This document shows positions 27,144-35,439 of a DNA stretch of 64,000 nt, piece by piece (position 1 is the first letter of the stretch; every line of letters starts with the position of its first letter). The stretch is from Akkermansiaceae bacterium UBA2381 (GTDB lineage Bacteria > Verrucomicrobiota > Verrucomicrobiia > Verrucomicrobiales > DEV007), in contig DDSV01000008.1 in NCBI GenBank assembly GCA_002344215.1, positions 67,225 through 131,224 of the forward strand, read 5' to 3'. The notes beneath the pieces are model-generated. The model saw only the letters and a program-made list of their open reading frames with translations, ran no database searches and was not told the origin of the DNA. The translations under genes and the position numbers were made by a program.

Positions 27144-28349
27144 ATGGCTGAATACACTGAAACGACGAACGAATCCTGGTTCTCCCGGATCACCTCCTCC
27201 GTCTTTGGAATCATCGTTGGTTTTGTCCTGCTTGCCGGAAGCGGCATCGGCCTCTTCTGGAACGAAGGGCGAACGGTGAAGGAAGCCGCCAAGCTCGACG
27301 AGGGCGAGAAAGTGGTGATCACTGTACCCGGTGACAGAGTGGACCCCGCCAATGAAGGAAAGCTGGTGCACGTCAGCGCTGTCGTAGGCACGGAAGAGAA
27401 TCTGGTGGATGAGAAGTTTGGTGTGGCAGCTCCGGCAGGTGCCGTGCGGCTGAACCGCGAGGTGCAGATGTATCAGTGGGATGAGGACCAAAAGACCACC
27501 ACGCACAAGAATGCGAACGGCAGCACCACCAAGACCACCACCTACTCGTATCATAAGAGATGGTCCTCCACCCGGATCAACTCCGGCAACTTCAAGAGGA
27601 GCGGATACAGCAACCCTTCGAACTGGCCCGCGTCGTCGAACCTCTTCCTGGCTAACCAGGCCAGGTTAGGTGCCTTTGGTTTCGGAGCCGATTTGGTTAG
27701 CCGCTTGAGCGAGTCCGCCCCCGTGGTCCTGGACCCCGGGCAGGTGAAGCTCGACAGCCTGGAAAACAAGGGACGGATCGAAGGAGATACGATCTACGCT
27801 GGTGCCGACTCCAAGATCCCTCAGATCGGCGACCTGCGCATCACTTTCACCACGACTCCCAGGAGCGCCGCCACCATCGTGGCCCGGCAGGCGGGGGAGA
27901 CCTTCAAGGGCTACATGACCACGGTGCAGCGGGAACTACTGCTGGTCTCCTCGGGCGAAAAAAGCTCGCAGGTCATGTTCGCCGAGGCCCGTACGGCCAA
28001 CGCCCTGATCTCCTGGGCCATCCGCGTGGGTGGATTTATTGTCATGTGGATTGGACTGGGACTCATCATGGGCCCGCTAACCGTTCTGGCGGACATCATA
28101 CCCTTCCTCGGCAGCATCGTGGGAGCCGGCACGAAGTTCATCGCCGGAGTTCTGGCATTCGTGCTCAGCGTGACCATCATCGCCGTGGGCTGGTTCGCCT
28201 CCCGCCCTTTGCTGGGAATCAGTCTGGTGGTCCTGGCCGTCGGGCTCATCGTGTGGCTCGTGATCCGGAACAACAAGAAAAAGCAGCAGCAAATGCCGCC
28301 GGCGCTATCGAGTCCTCCCGCCCTCGAACCGCCGCCGTTGAACATGTAG
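27144..28349 (+). CDS. TMEM43 (LUMA) family membrane protein
   Basis: 401 aa. One transmembrane helix near the N-terminus (VFGIIVGFVLLAGSGIGLFW, about 19-38) is followed by WNEGRTVKEAAKLDEGE, the TMEM43 family signature, a large extracytoplasmic domain (to ~295), and a C-terminal bundle of three to four helices (for example GGFIVMWIGLGLIMGPL, FVLSVTIIAVGWF). The C-terminal tail is proline-rich. TMEM43 proteins occur in scattered bacteria and in eukaryotic inner nuclear membrane; the bacterial role is unknown. No operon partner. Confidence 0.82.
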   Translation: MAEYTETTNESWFSRITSSVFGIIVGFVLLAGSGIGLFWNEGRTVKEAAKLDEGEKVVITVPGDRVDPANEGKLVHVSAVVGTEENLVDEKFGVAAPAGAVRLNREVQMYQWDEDQKTTTHKNANGSTTKTTTYSYHKRWSSTRINSGNFKRSGYSNPSNWPASSNLFLANQARLGAFGFGADLVSRLSESAPVVLDPGQVKLDSLENKGRIEGDTIYAGADSKIPQIGDLRITFTTTPRSAATIVARQAGETFKGYMTTVQRELLLVSSGEKSSQVMFAEARTANALISWAIRVGGFIVMWIGLGLIMGPLTVLADIIPFLGSIVGAGTKFIAGVLAFVLSVTIIAVGWFASRPLLGISLVVLAVGLIVWLVIRNNKKKQQQMPPALSSPPALEPPPLNM

Positions 28350-28360
28350 GCCGAAAGGGA

Positions 28361-28389
28361 GCCGCCTTCTCTTCATGGTGAGAGGCGGC
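28361..28389 (+). terminator. Possible transcription terminator hairpin after the TMEM43 gene
   Basis: GCCGCCTTCTC at 28361-28371 can pair with GAGAGGCGGC at 28380-28389, a 6+1 bp stem, a bulged T, then 3 bp. No U-run follows, so it is at best an atypical terminator. Confidence 0.3.
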
Positions 28390-28502
28390 GGCGATGGCAC
28401 TGAAGCTGAGCGGGGAGTGAGTCGAGGTTTGGGTCGGAGAGGAGTGTTCAACTCTTGACTGTCTTGAGGTGCTCCTGATACGCTCACCTTCAAGCAGCAG
28501 AA

Positions 28503-29030
28503 ATGAATATCATGACCCTGAGTATTGCTTTGTCGGGAGCGGCATTCCTTGTGTTTCTGGTGACTTATCTGGTCGTGAAATCCCGGGAATTCGTTTGGAA
28601 AAGCAGTGCAGGAGGAGTGGTCTCCTCGGAAATCCGGCTCAATGACAAGGTCGCCACCGCCGAGGTGATTGGCATTCTGAGATCGTGGCTCTCCGACCAC
28701 GGGTTTAGCGAAGAGGAGATTCGCTGGGACCTGTTTGTGCGTCGCCTTTCTCCAGGACTACCGAAGACCACGGATGGGGAAATCGTTCATCCTAAAGTCT
28801 TCATGCGACGCGCTGCGGATTCGAATACGGTGATGGCATGGGGACTTTCCGAACCGACCCTGAGAAGCCCGAGGATTTCCGTTTTCTATTTCCATGAACT
28901 CTGGCAGCCGCGATCCGGGATCTTCACGACGAAGCCGGAAGTCGATCTCGAACCCCTTGCGAAAGAATTTTGGGCCTTCATCAATCGCGAAATTCGACCT
29001 CGCTACGAAGGTCTAGGACGAATCAGTTAA
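28503..29030 (+). CDS. Single-pass membrane protein of unknown function
   Basis: 175 aa. One hydrophobic segment at about 5-25 (LSIALSGAAFLVFLVTYLVV) then a soluble domain without recognised motifs. The C-terminal half contains FYFHELWQPRSG and an acidic-aromatic segment LAKEFWAFINREIRPRYEG. It looks like a real gene: codon use is consistent with neighbours and the frame is clean, but no homologue family comes to mind. An in-frame ATG three codons later is an alternative start. Confidence 0.55.
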   Translation: MNIMTLSIALSGAAFLVFLVTYLVVKSREFVWKSSAGGVVSSEIRLNDKVATAEVIGILRSWLSDHGFSEEEIRWDLFVRRLSPGLPKTTDGEIVHPKVFMRRAADSNTVMAWGLSEPTLRSPRISVFYFHELWQPRSGIFTTKPEVDLEPLAKEFWAFINREIRPRYEGLGRIS

Positions 29031-29114
29031 CGCAATAGGGATCATCAGCAGTTCCGGGTGCCAGGATCTCTGTCGATATAGGCAATGGGCGCTTCCTTTC
29101 GGAACAAATTCTAA

Positions 29115-29250
29115 GGGTCAGGTTGGAATGGCGCTGCATTAGGGCCAACCCTCGATAGCACGAACGAATTTCGTCTTCCCAAGGACTTCCGAAAACCACA
29201 AGATATTCCTCTTTTCGGCCAATGAGGCCAATCACGACCGCTTAATTCTA
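29115..29250. repeat. Dispersed repeat R2, copy 1
   Basis: About 136 bases beginning GGGTCAGGTTGGAATGGCGC and sharing motifs CTCGATAGCACGA, ACTTCCGAAAACCACAAGAT and CCGCTTAAT with the copy at 31835-31972. The inverted end seen in that copy is degraded here (CTTAATTCTACCG). Confidence 0.75.
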
Positions 29251-29312
29251 CCGACGTTCTGGATGAAAAAGGAATCTCCGAGCCGTAATCCTGACAAAAC
29301 CCCTTTCACCTC

Positions 29313-30782
29313 ATGAAAATCCGCCTCGCTCTTCTCACCTTCATTTTCGTGGGCCTTGGCCTCTCCTGCCACGCCGCGCCGTCACGTCCGAATCTCCTCT
29401 TCCTGCTCAGTGACGACCACAGCTATCCCTACCTGAGCACCTACGACGATCCGAACGTGAAGACACCGGTGCTGGATCAACTCGCGGCCGAGGGGATGAA
29501 ATTCCACCGCTTCTTCACCGGGGCGCCACAGTGCGTGCCTTCCCGTGCCTGTTACATGACCGGCCGCTCTCCCGTCGCCGCGCGCATGACCCGATTTTCC
29601 GCGCCCCTGCCGAAGGACGAGATCACCCTGCCCGAACTGCTTCGTGACCAGGGCGGCTATTACACCGGCGTCTGCGGCCGCAGCTTCCACCTCGACGGAG
29701 CCACCAAGAGCGGCGCTGCTGCCGCGCGTGTCTTCGACGAGCATTACCTGAAGACCTTCGCCGACCGCGTCGATTTCCTGAACTCGTGTCCCGATCCCGA
29801 GGTCGCCGGGCAGGTGGCGAAATTTCTCGACGAGCGTCCCAAGGACCAACCCTTCTTCCTCTGGGCGAACTTCAGCGATCCGCACCACGCGTGGAACGCG
29901 CCCGCTGAATTCCGTCCCGATCCCGCGAGCCTGAAGCTCCCCGCCCACTGGCCCGACCTGCCCGGGATGCGCGAGCAGCTCGCCGACTATTTTGCCGAGA
30001 TCAACCGCGTCGACCGCACCGTCGGCGAGGTCCTGACCGAACTCGAAAAACGCGGGCTGAAGGACAACACGGTGATCGTCTTCGCCGGCGACAACGGCGC
30101 GGCGCTGCCCCATGGCAAAGGCTCGCTCTACGATCCCGGATCGAACGTGCCCTTCGTGGTGCGCTGGCCCGGTGTGGTCAAGCCCGGCAGCGAATCGCAT
30201 GTCCTCGTCAGCGGCGAGGACTTCGCGCCGACCCTGCTCGAGGCCGCCGGACTCGAGGACGGGCCGAAGATGAGCGGTTTCAGCATCGTCCCGCTGCTCA
30301 AGGGCGAGCCCTTCACGACGCGGAAACATGTCTTCGTCGAGCGCGGTCCGCATGGGTCCGCTCCGGTGACCGCCAACATGACCAGCGCCGGTTATGACCT
30401 AGGTCGAGCCGTGCGGAGCGACCGCTACAAGCTGATCTACAATTGTACGCCGTGGATTCCCTACTCGCCGGTCGATTCCGCCGGTGGCGCGGGGTGGAAG
30501 GAGATTCAGGAAGCCCACGCCGCGGGAAAACTTGCTCCCGGGGTGAGCGCGACCTATTTCACGACACCACGACCCGTTTACGAATTGTATGATCTCGAGG
30601 CAGACCCCTCCGAGCTCGAAAATCTCAGCGGCAAAGCGGAGTTCGCCAAGGTCGAAAAAGAACACCGCGAAGCCCTCGCCGAAAAAATGATCCTCGACTG
30701 GGATTACCTGCCTCTGCCCGATTTGATGGAGGGCGGCCAGAAGGGCGGGAAGGGCAAGGGAAAAGGGAAGGCGAAGGGGTGA
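29313..30782 (+). CDS. Secreted sulfatase
   Basis: 489 aa type I sulfatase. Signal peptide at 1-21 (LALLTFIFVGLGLSCHA). Catalytic C-x-P-S-R motif QCVPSRACYMTGRS (C74, converted to formylglycine by an FGE not seen here). Metal-binding residues are in LLFLLSDDH near the start and VIVFAGDNGAALPHGK in the middle. The last 16 residues are a Gly/Lys-rich basic tail (GGKGKGKGKAKG). Heparan- or choline-type specificities cannot be told. Sulfated-polysaccharide degradation fits a PVC marine/freshwater lifestyle, but no polysaccharide utilisation cluster is adjacent. Confidence 0.92.
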   Translation: MKIRLALLTFIFVGLGLSCHAAPSRPNLLFLLSDDHSYPYLSTYDDPNVKTPVLDQLAAEGMKFHRFFTGAPQCVPSRACYMTGRSPVAARMTRFSAPLPKDEITLPELLRDQGGYYTGVCGRSFHLDGATKSGAAAARVFDEHYLKTFADRVDFLNSCPDPEVAGQVAKFLDERPKDQPFFLWANFSDPHHAWNAPAEFRPDPASLKLPAHWPDLPGMREQLADYFAEINRVDRTVGEVLTELEKRGLKDNTVIVFAGDNGAALPHGKGSLYDPGSNVPFVVRWPGVVKPGSESHVLVSGEDFAPTLLEAAGLEDGPKMSGFSIVPLLKGEPFTTRKHVFVERGPHGSAPVTANMTSAGYDLGRAVRSDRYKLIYNCTPWIPYSPVDSAGGAGWKEIQEAHAAGKLAPGVSATYFTTPRPVYELYDLEADPSELENLSGKAEFAKVEKEHREALAEKMILDWDYLPLPDLMEGGQKGGKGKGKGKAKG

Positions 30783-30832
30783 AATCGATTCCACCCGGGG
30801 ACGTTCATCAAGGCGTGATGTAGGAATCCCAC

Positions 30833-31001
30833 GGGACAGCTCATCTGTCGACCTCTAATGGAAGTGGTTGAATGCCAGAAATGAGTCTCATCAAGGTCGC
30901 CTTCTTGAGACCGAATTCGCGTATCCGGTTCCAGAAATCCTTGATTTCAGAATTTACGAAAGCAACTGGATCAGGTCCCGGCTCGCCAGATAACCTGTCC
31001 C
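30833..31001. mobile_element. MITE-like element, R1 copy C, with terminal inverted repeats
   Basis: 169 bases. The left end (30833-30853) begins GGGACAGCTCATCTGTCG and the right end (30980-31001) reads GGGACAGGTTATCTGGCG on the minus strand, a 21-22 base imperfect inverted repeat. The inner hairpin GTCTCATCAAGG / CCTTCTTGAGAC at about 30885-30912 is shared with copies A, B and D. No open reading frame inside. Confidence 0.75.
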
Positions 31002-31049
31002 TTGAGACTCCAGTCCCCTGAGATTCCATGGACTGACGATCGGCTCAGC

Positions 31050-31655
31050 TCACGCTGGTGGATGCGAGTCGTTGTTTTTGTCGTGGTACAGCGCGGCTTC
31101 AATGCGACGATCGGGCACCAGCCACATCAATGCGACGGCGATGTAAATAAGCGCGGCGATTCGTGGAGAAAAGAATGAGGCGCCGATGCCTGCGCCGTAA
31201 AGCACCATGGAAAGCTTGCCCTTGATATCGTTACCGAACGACTCGGCGAACTTGGAATCGCGACCGTGGGCACGCAGAATGAGCCTTTGTAAGATAAAGT
31301 AGGCGACGGCTGCAAGCAGCAGGATGGAGCCGTAAAGCACCGAGGGCAACACAGTGAACGGCTTCTCTCCCGCCCAGCCAGTGACGAATGGAAACAAAGA
31401 GAGCCAAAAGAGCAGATGGAGATTTGCCCACATAATACCGCCGTTCACCCCTTTGCATATTTGCAGTAGGTGATGATGGTTGTTCCAGTAGATGCCCACA
31501 TAGATGAAGCTCAAGATGTAGCTGAGAAAGACAGGCACCACGGGCTTCAGCGCCTCGAAGTCGTGGCCATGAGGCACTTTCATCTCAAGCACCATGATGG
31601 TGATGATGATGGCAATCACGCCATCACTGAATGCTTCAAGTCGATTCTTTTCCAT
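31050..31655 (-). CDS. TMEM175-family potassium channel-like protein
   Basis: 201 aa. The first residues KNRLEAFSDGVIAIIITIMV carry the family R-x-x-x-F-S-D signature of TMEM175, in which TM1 lines the pore. About six transmembrane helices follow (for example FLSYILSFIYVGIYW, SVLYGSILLLAAVAYFI). Bacterial TMEM175 proteins are tetrameric K+-selective channels. It reads toward the R1 MITE and stands alone. Confidence 0.88.
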   Translation of the reverse strand: MEKNRLEAFSDGVIAIIITIMVLEMKVPHGHDFEALKPVVPVFLSYILSFIYVGIYWNNHHHLLQICKGVNGGIMWANLHLLFWLSLFPFVTGWAGEKPFTVLPSVLYGSILLLAAVAYFILQRLILRAHGRDSKFAESFGNDIKGKLSMVLYGAGIGASFFSPRIAALIYIAVALMWLVPDRRIEAALYHDKNNDSHPPA

Positions 31656-31834
31656 GGGTAATCAAAGGTATTCGGGTTCATGTAAAAGCCGATGTTCCAG
31701 TCGGCCGGTCAGGAGGGGTAATGACCCACTGAGTAAGCACAGCGGCTCTGCCCCCGATCATTATGACGTGCCAGGACAAATGGGAAAGTGGTTTCAATGC
31801 TCGGGATAGCAGATCAATTCCAAGGCAATTCCAG

Positions 31835-31972
31835 GGGACAGATTAGAATAGCGCTGCATTACGGCCCTTCCTCGATAGCACGAGCGAATACTGTTTTTCA
31901 AGAACTTCCGAAAACCACAAGATGTCGTGCTTCCCGGCCAGTGAGGCCAGTCACGCCCGCTTAATGCAGCGC
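31835..31972. mobile_element. MITE-like element R2, copy 2, with terminal inverted repeats
   Basis: Begins GGGACAGATTAGAATAGCGC. GCGCTGCATTA at 31851-31861 and its exact inverse TAATGCAGCGC at 31962-31972 bound the conserved segment. Its sequence is shared with 29115-29250. The right end abuts R1 copy D. Confidence 0.7.
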
Positions 31973-31977
31973 CAATC

Positions 31978-32080
31978 GGGACAGGTTATCTGTCGACCTC
32001 CAGCGGAAGCGGTTGAATGCCAGGAAGAGCGTCTCAACAAGATCGCCATTTTGAGGCAGAAATCGGGTATCCGTCGGCTG
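31978..32080. repeat. Dispersed palindromic repeat R1, copy D
   Basis: Begins GGGACAGGTTATCTGTCGACC at 31978 and includes the hairpin GTCTCAACAAG / TTGAGGC (31-base interval around 32031-32057), with CGGGTATCCG. Similarity to other copies fades after about 32080. The rest of the gene-free interval 31656-32153 contains R2 copy 2 and nothing else recognised. Confidence 0.72.
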
Positions 32081-32153
32081 GTGTCAGTAATAAAATCATG
32101 AATTTCGATTACCACACCGCCCCGCCAGCCCCGCTTCACGACGACCTGCCGCC

Positions 32154-33302
32154 TCAACGCGGGGGAGTCCAGAAGGTGGCTTCGATCGCCCGGTCTTCGC
32201 CACGCGGGCCGTTGAAGTAATACACGCTCAGGATGCGGCCGTCGGGTCGCACGAGGGTGCGGGGGTAGCCGAGGTCGCCGTCGAATCCGTCGTCGCGCAG
32301 GATGATCTCGGGGGACCAGGTTCTGCCTTCGTCGGCGCTAAGGCGGGCGCGGACGCCGGTGGGCTCTTTGCGATAGCCGTAGGTGACACAGAGTCGACCA
32401 TCAGGCAGCAGCACGGTGGCGGGCGGATTGCCGCCTATATTTCCGGTGACGTCGCTGGTTTTTGTCCACGTCACGCCGAGGTCGTCGCTGCGCCAGAGCT
32501 CGATCGTGAATTCCGGTTTGCCCTTTCGCACGGCGGTCAGAAAGGCTCCGCCCTGGGTCCGCACGCTGCCAGGCATGATCGCGAATCCTCCCTTCGGCGG
32601 TTCTTCGCCGAGGTAGCCCTGAAGCCTCCAGGTCAGTCCGCCATCGGAGGTCCGGGCGCAGAAAACGCGGCCTTCCTTCTGGTCGGACTCCTTGGCGCAA
32701 CTGCCGAACATGAGGCAATCACGCGGCCCGAGCGGGATCAAGTCGGTGCGGGTGGAAATGCCGGAGACGCCCTCGACCTCAAGGGCGAAGGGCCCCTGCC
32801 AGGTCTTGCATCGATCGTGTGTGGTGTAGAACCACGACGGACCGGTGTGCAGGCTTTTGAAGCGGAACATCATCGCAAAATCCGGTGCGGTGAAGTCGAG
32901 GGGGTTCGCCAGGGGGACGGCTGCGGGCTCGTTCTTGCGATCCGAATAGGGCTGGTCCTCCTCGACCCGCCAGGTCCTGCCTCCGTCGAGGCTGCGGGCC
33001 TGCACGCGATGACTCGGCTTGGTGCGGTCGATGCGATGATCGGTGGTGGTTTCCTTGTAGTAGGTGGCCGTGAAACCCGCCACGAGCTCGTCTCCCCACT
33101 GCCAGAGACCCTGATTCGCGGGCCAGCCGCCGTAGCGTCCGGGTTCCCGGTAGACGATCACGTTCTCCTGCGAAGCGGGCTTCAGGGTCGACGGGGAGGT
33201 CGAGGGAGCGGCCGCTCCTCCCAGGCCGGATTCGGCGGTGTTTTGAGCGAGAGCGAACGAAGCGACGAGTTGGGTCACCACGAGAAGAACGGGAAATTTC
33301 AT
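32154..33302 (-). CDS. Secreted sialidase / BNR-repeat glycoside hydrolase-like protein
   Basis: 382 aa. Signal peptide at 1-19 (FPVLLVVTQLVASFALA). Five Asp-box (S/T-x-D-x-G-x-T-W) repeats are visible: SLDGGRTWRVEE, THDRCKTWQ, TSDGGLTWRLQG, SDDLGVTWTK and SADEGRTWSPE, the hallmark of six-bladed BNR propellers. An arginine near the N-terminus (YREPGRYGGWP) and PEFTIELWRSDDL fit sialidase folds, but enzymes of this superfamily include non-sialidases. It could act with the upstream sulfatase on sulfated glycans; this is inference from secreted location only. Confidence 0.82.
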   Translation of the reverse strand: MKFPVLLVVTQLVASFALAQNTAESGLGGAAAPSTSPSTLKPASQENVIVYREPGRYGGWPANQGLWQWGDELVAGFTATYYKETTTDHRIDRTKPSHRVQARSLDGGRTWRVEEDQPYSDRKNEPAAVPLANPLDFTAPDFAMMFRFKSLHTGPSWFYTTHDRCKTWQGPFALEVEGVSGISTRTDLIPLGPRDCLMFGSCAKESDQKEGRVFCARTSDGGLTWRLQGYLGEEPPKGGFAIMPGSVRTQGGAFLTAVRKGKPEFTIELWRSDDLGVTWTKTSDVTGNIGGNPPATVLLPDGRLCVTYGYRKEPTGVRARLSADEGRTWSPEIILRDDGFDGDLGYPRTLVRPDGRILSVYYFNGPRGEDRAIEATFWTPPR

Positions 33303-33621
33303 GAGGGTGCGACTGACTTCTCCTAGTGCGGGAAAGATTCTTTTTCAAGCGGTCGGAAAACGGGGTTGGAAAGGCGGCGGGGAACGAAAAACGGTTTTCC
33401 CCCTCAAGCAAAGACCTTCCCCCCTCCGCAACTCTGCTCCCAGGAAACACAGCATACCAATCCAGGTTGCAATTCCCGGGCATCGCTGAAAAATCAGGCG
33501 ATCGGCCGAAAATTTGCTCGTCAACTCAGATCCCCTTGAGACAAATTCGACCCGTCATCCGCCTCGGGGGATACGAAGATCGAGGCCCCGGTTTTCCTGA
33601 CGCCAACCGCAATTGACACCC
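33303..33621. other. Gene-free intergenic region
   Basis: No gene, structure or repeat recognised between the divergent sialidase and CPBP protease genes. It must hold both promoters, but no convincing hexamers were found by eye. Confidence 0.5.
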
Positions 33622-34491
33622 ATGACTGAAGCAGCAAACCCGTCCCGGCCCGTGTGGCTCCGAATCCTGCAATTCCCGCTGACCCGCCTGATCGTCCTGG
33701 GGGGCGTCATCTTCTTCCTGATGGCCTGGACCGAAGGCCGCATCCAGCAGTTCAAGGGGAATGCCGTGATCGGGATCGCCATTGCGATCGCGATGGGACT
33801 GGTGGTATTGGCCCTCTATTTCGCCTGGGGAAAATACATCGAGCGCCGGGAGGTGACCGAGCTTTCCCTGCCGGGGATGCCCCGCGAATGGGCGATCGGG
33901 GCGCTGCTCGGGGCCGGGCTCTACTCGGGCTGCGCGGTGATCCTGATGATGCTCGGGATCTATCGCGTGGAGGGATTCAACCCCTTGTCCTTCCTGATCC
34001 CGGCGATCGCGCTGGGGGTGAAGTCGGGGATTTTTGAGGAACTGATCTTTCGCGGCGTGCTCTTCCGCTCGGTCGAGGAACTCGCGGGCAGCTGGGTCGC
34101 GCTGGTCGTCTCGTCGCTGGTCTTCGGCTTCCTGCATCTGCTGAACCCGGGAGCCACGATCGCCGGTGCCGCCTACATCAGTGTCGAGGCGGGTGTGTTG
34201 CTGGCCGCGGCCTATCTGCTGACCCGCCGACTCTGGATCTGCATCGGCTTTCACATGGTGTGGAACTATGTGCAGTCGGCCGTCTACTCCGGCGTGGTTT
34301 CCGGTGGCGTCGATGAACCTGGCCTGATCAAAGCGAAGATCGAGGGTCCCCACCTTCTCACCGGCGGCACCTTCGGTATGGAGTTGTCAGTGTGCGCGCT
34401 GATCCTCTGCACCACCGCCGGGGTGATCCTGCTGGTGAAGGCCATTCGCCGCGGCCACCTCCAGCCCCCTCCGTGGAAACGGAAGGATTGA
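33622..34491 (+). CDS. CPBP-family intramembrane metalloprotease
   Basis: 289 aa from the ATG at 33622. Multiple transmembrane helices. The CPBP/Rce1 motifs are EELIFRGVLFRS (E-E-x-x-x-R), FGFLHLLNPG (F-x-x-x-H) and IGFHMVWNYVQ (H-x-x-x-N), which place glutamate and histidines at the membrane active site. Members include protease-like enzymes of bacteriocin immunity and prenyl processing; the substrate is unknown. No partner gene is adjacent. Confidence 0.85.
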   Translation: MTEAANPSRPVWLRILQFPLTRLIVLGGVIFFLMAWTEGRIQQFKGNAVIGIAIAIAMGLVVLALYFAWGKYIERREVTELSLPGMPREWAIGALLGAGLYSGCAVILMMLGIYRVEGFNPLSFLIPAIALGVKSGIFEELIFRGVLFRSVEELAGSWVALVVSSLVFGFLHLLNPGATIAGAAYISVEAGVLLAAAYLLTRRLWICIGFHMVWNYVQSAVYSGVVSGGVDEPGLIKAKIEGPHLLTGGTFGMELSVCALILCTTAGVILLVKAIRRGHLQPPPWKRKD

Positions 34492-34589
34492 ACGGATTCA
34501 AGGCGGGGTCGGGAAACAGTGTCAGGGAACGAATTCCGCGGCGAGAGTTTCAGTCCTGGAATCGTGAACCACGACGGATCGAGGCGTTT

Positions 34590-35084
34590 TCAGCGAGCCC
34601 CGTGGCGGTTCCGTCGATGGGAAATGACGACGGCGAGTCCCATGAGCACGCCGAGGGCACCGAGCCCCGAAAAGAGATACGCCTGTCCGATGCCCGGCCC
34701 GCCGGCGATCCGGCTTTTCGCGGGGTCGCCGGGGAGATACCGGACCTCGACCGCATCGTCCTCCCGGGCGCTTTCCCATAGGGACGCGGAGACGGTTTCT
34801 TCGAACTCGCGTTTCCGTCCCCGATCATCGGTGAAACGTGCTCCGAGGTAGTGGGTCCTCGAAACAGTCGGTCGCTTCGTGGAAGGATCGATTCCGTTCT
34901 TCTCCGAGACCCGCTTGGAAATAATCGTTCCGGGAGCCGTCACGCTCGTCGCCTCGAAGTGTTGTTCCGTCCGGATCGTGCGAAGGCCGAGTAAGAGGAA
35001 CACCAGAGAAACCAAACCCCAGATGACCCCGAGGGCGAGGAGGACGTTTCCGGACGACTTGGAGTGGCGGATCTTCGGGCTCAT
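34590..35084 (-). CDS. DUF3592 membrane protein
   Basis: 164 aa. N-terminal transmembrane helix (VLLALGVIWGLVSLVFLLLG), a beta-rich extracytoplasmic domain with the typical DUF3592 sequences VTAPGTIISKRV and VRYLPGDPAKSRI, then a second helix (SGLGALGVLMGLAVVI). Such proteins are common in large-genome bacteria and uncharacterised. Alone in its transcription unit. Confidence 0.78.
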   Translation of the reverse strand: MSPKIRHSKSSGNVLLALGVIWGLVSLVFLLLGLRTIRTEQHFEATSVTAPGTIISKRVSEKNGIDPSTKRPTVSRTHYLGARFTDDRGRKREFEETVSASLWESAREDDAVEVRYLPGDPAKSRIAGGPGIGQAYLFSGLGALGVLMGLAVVISHRRNRHGAR

Positions 35085-35439
35085 CGAATGGGAAATGGAC
35101 GGGAGAACCCGCGTGAATGCAAACGGATCGGCACGGTTTCATTGTCGATCTTTCCGAGGGACCTCAATTCCGGTTGCCCGGTACATGCGGGACTGGACTT
35201 TTGGCTGACGGTCTTGGAGTTAAGCGCCTCGGATACGACTTCGGCGAGGACATCCGTGAGATCAGGTGAGTCGGCAGGCCGGAGCAGGTCGTGCGTAGCA
35301 AAGGACAAGAAACGCAAGGCCAATCGGGGGCCTCCTAAGCGATCATGTCCGTGAAAGCGATCCCCGGTCCTGCACGCGGCGACAGCGGCGGGGAATCGAG
35401 CAACCCCCAAGATCGCCGCTCAGCCCCATCGTTAATACC
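35085..35439. other. Gene-free intergenic region upstream of the DUF1501 gene
   Basis: No recognisable gene or repeat found. It separates the divergent DUF3592 and DUF1501 genes and should contain both promoters, but none stands out. Confidence 0.5.

Noticed and set aside
29023..29235. Minus-strand open frame across R2 copy 1 (begins MIGLIGRKEEYLVVFGSPW)
   Set aside because: The corresponding frame in R2 copy 2 has stops, so it is not a conserved gene; kept only as part of the repeat.
34501..34560. TCAGTCCTGGAAT word shared with 26751
   Set aside because: A single 13-base match without flanking similarity; likely coincidence.
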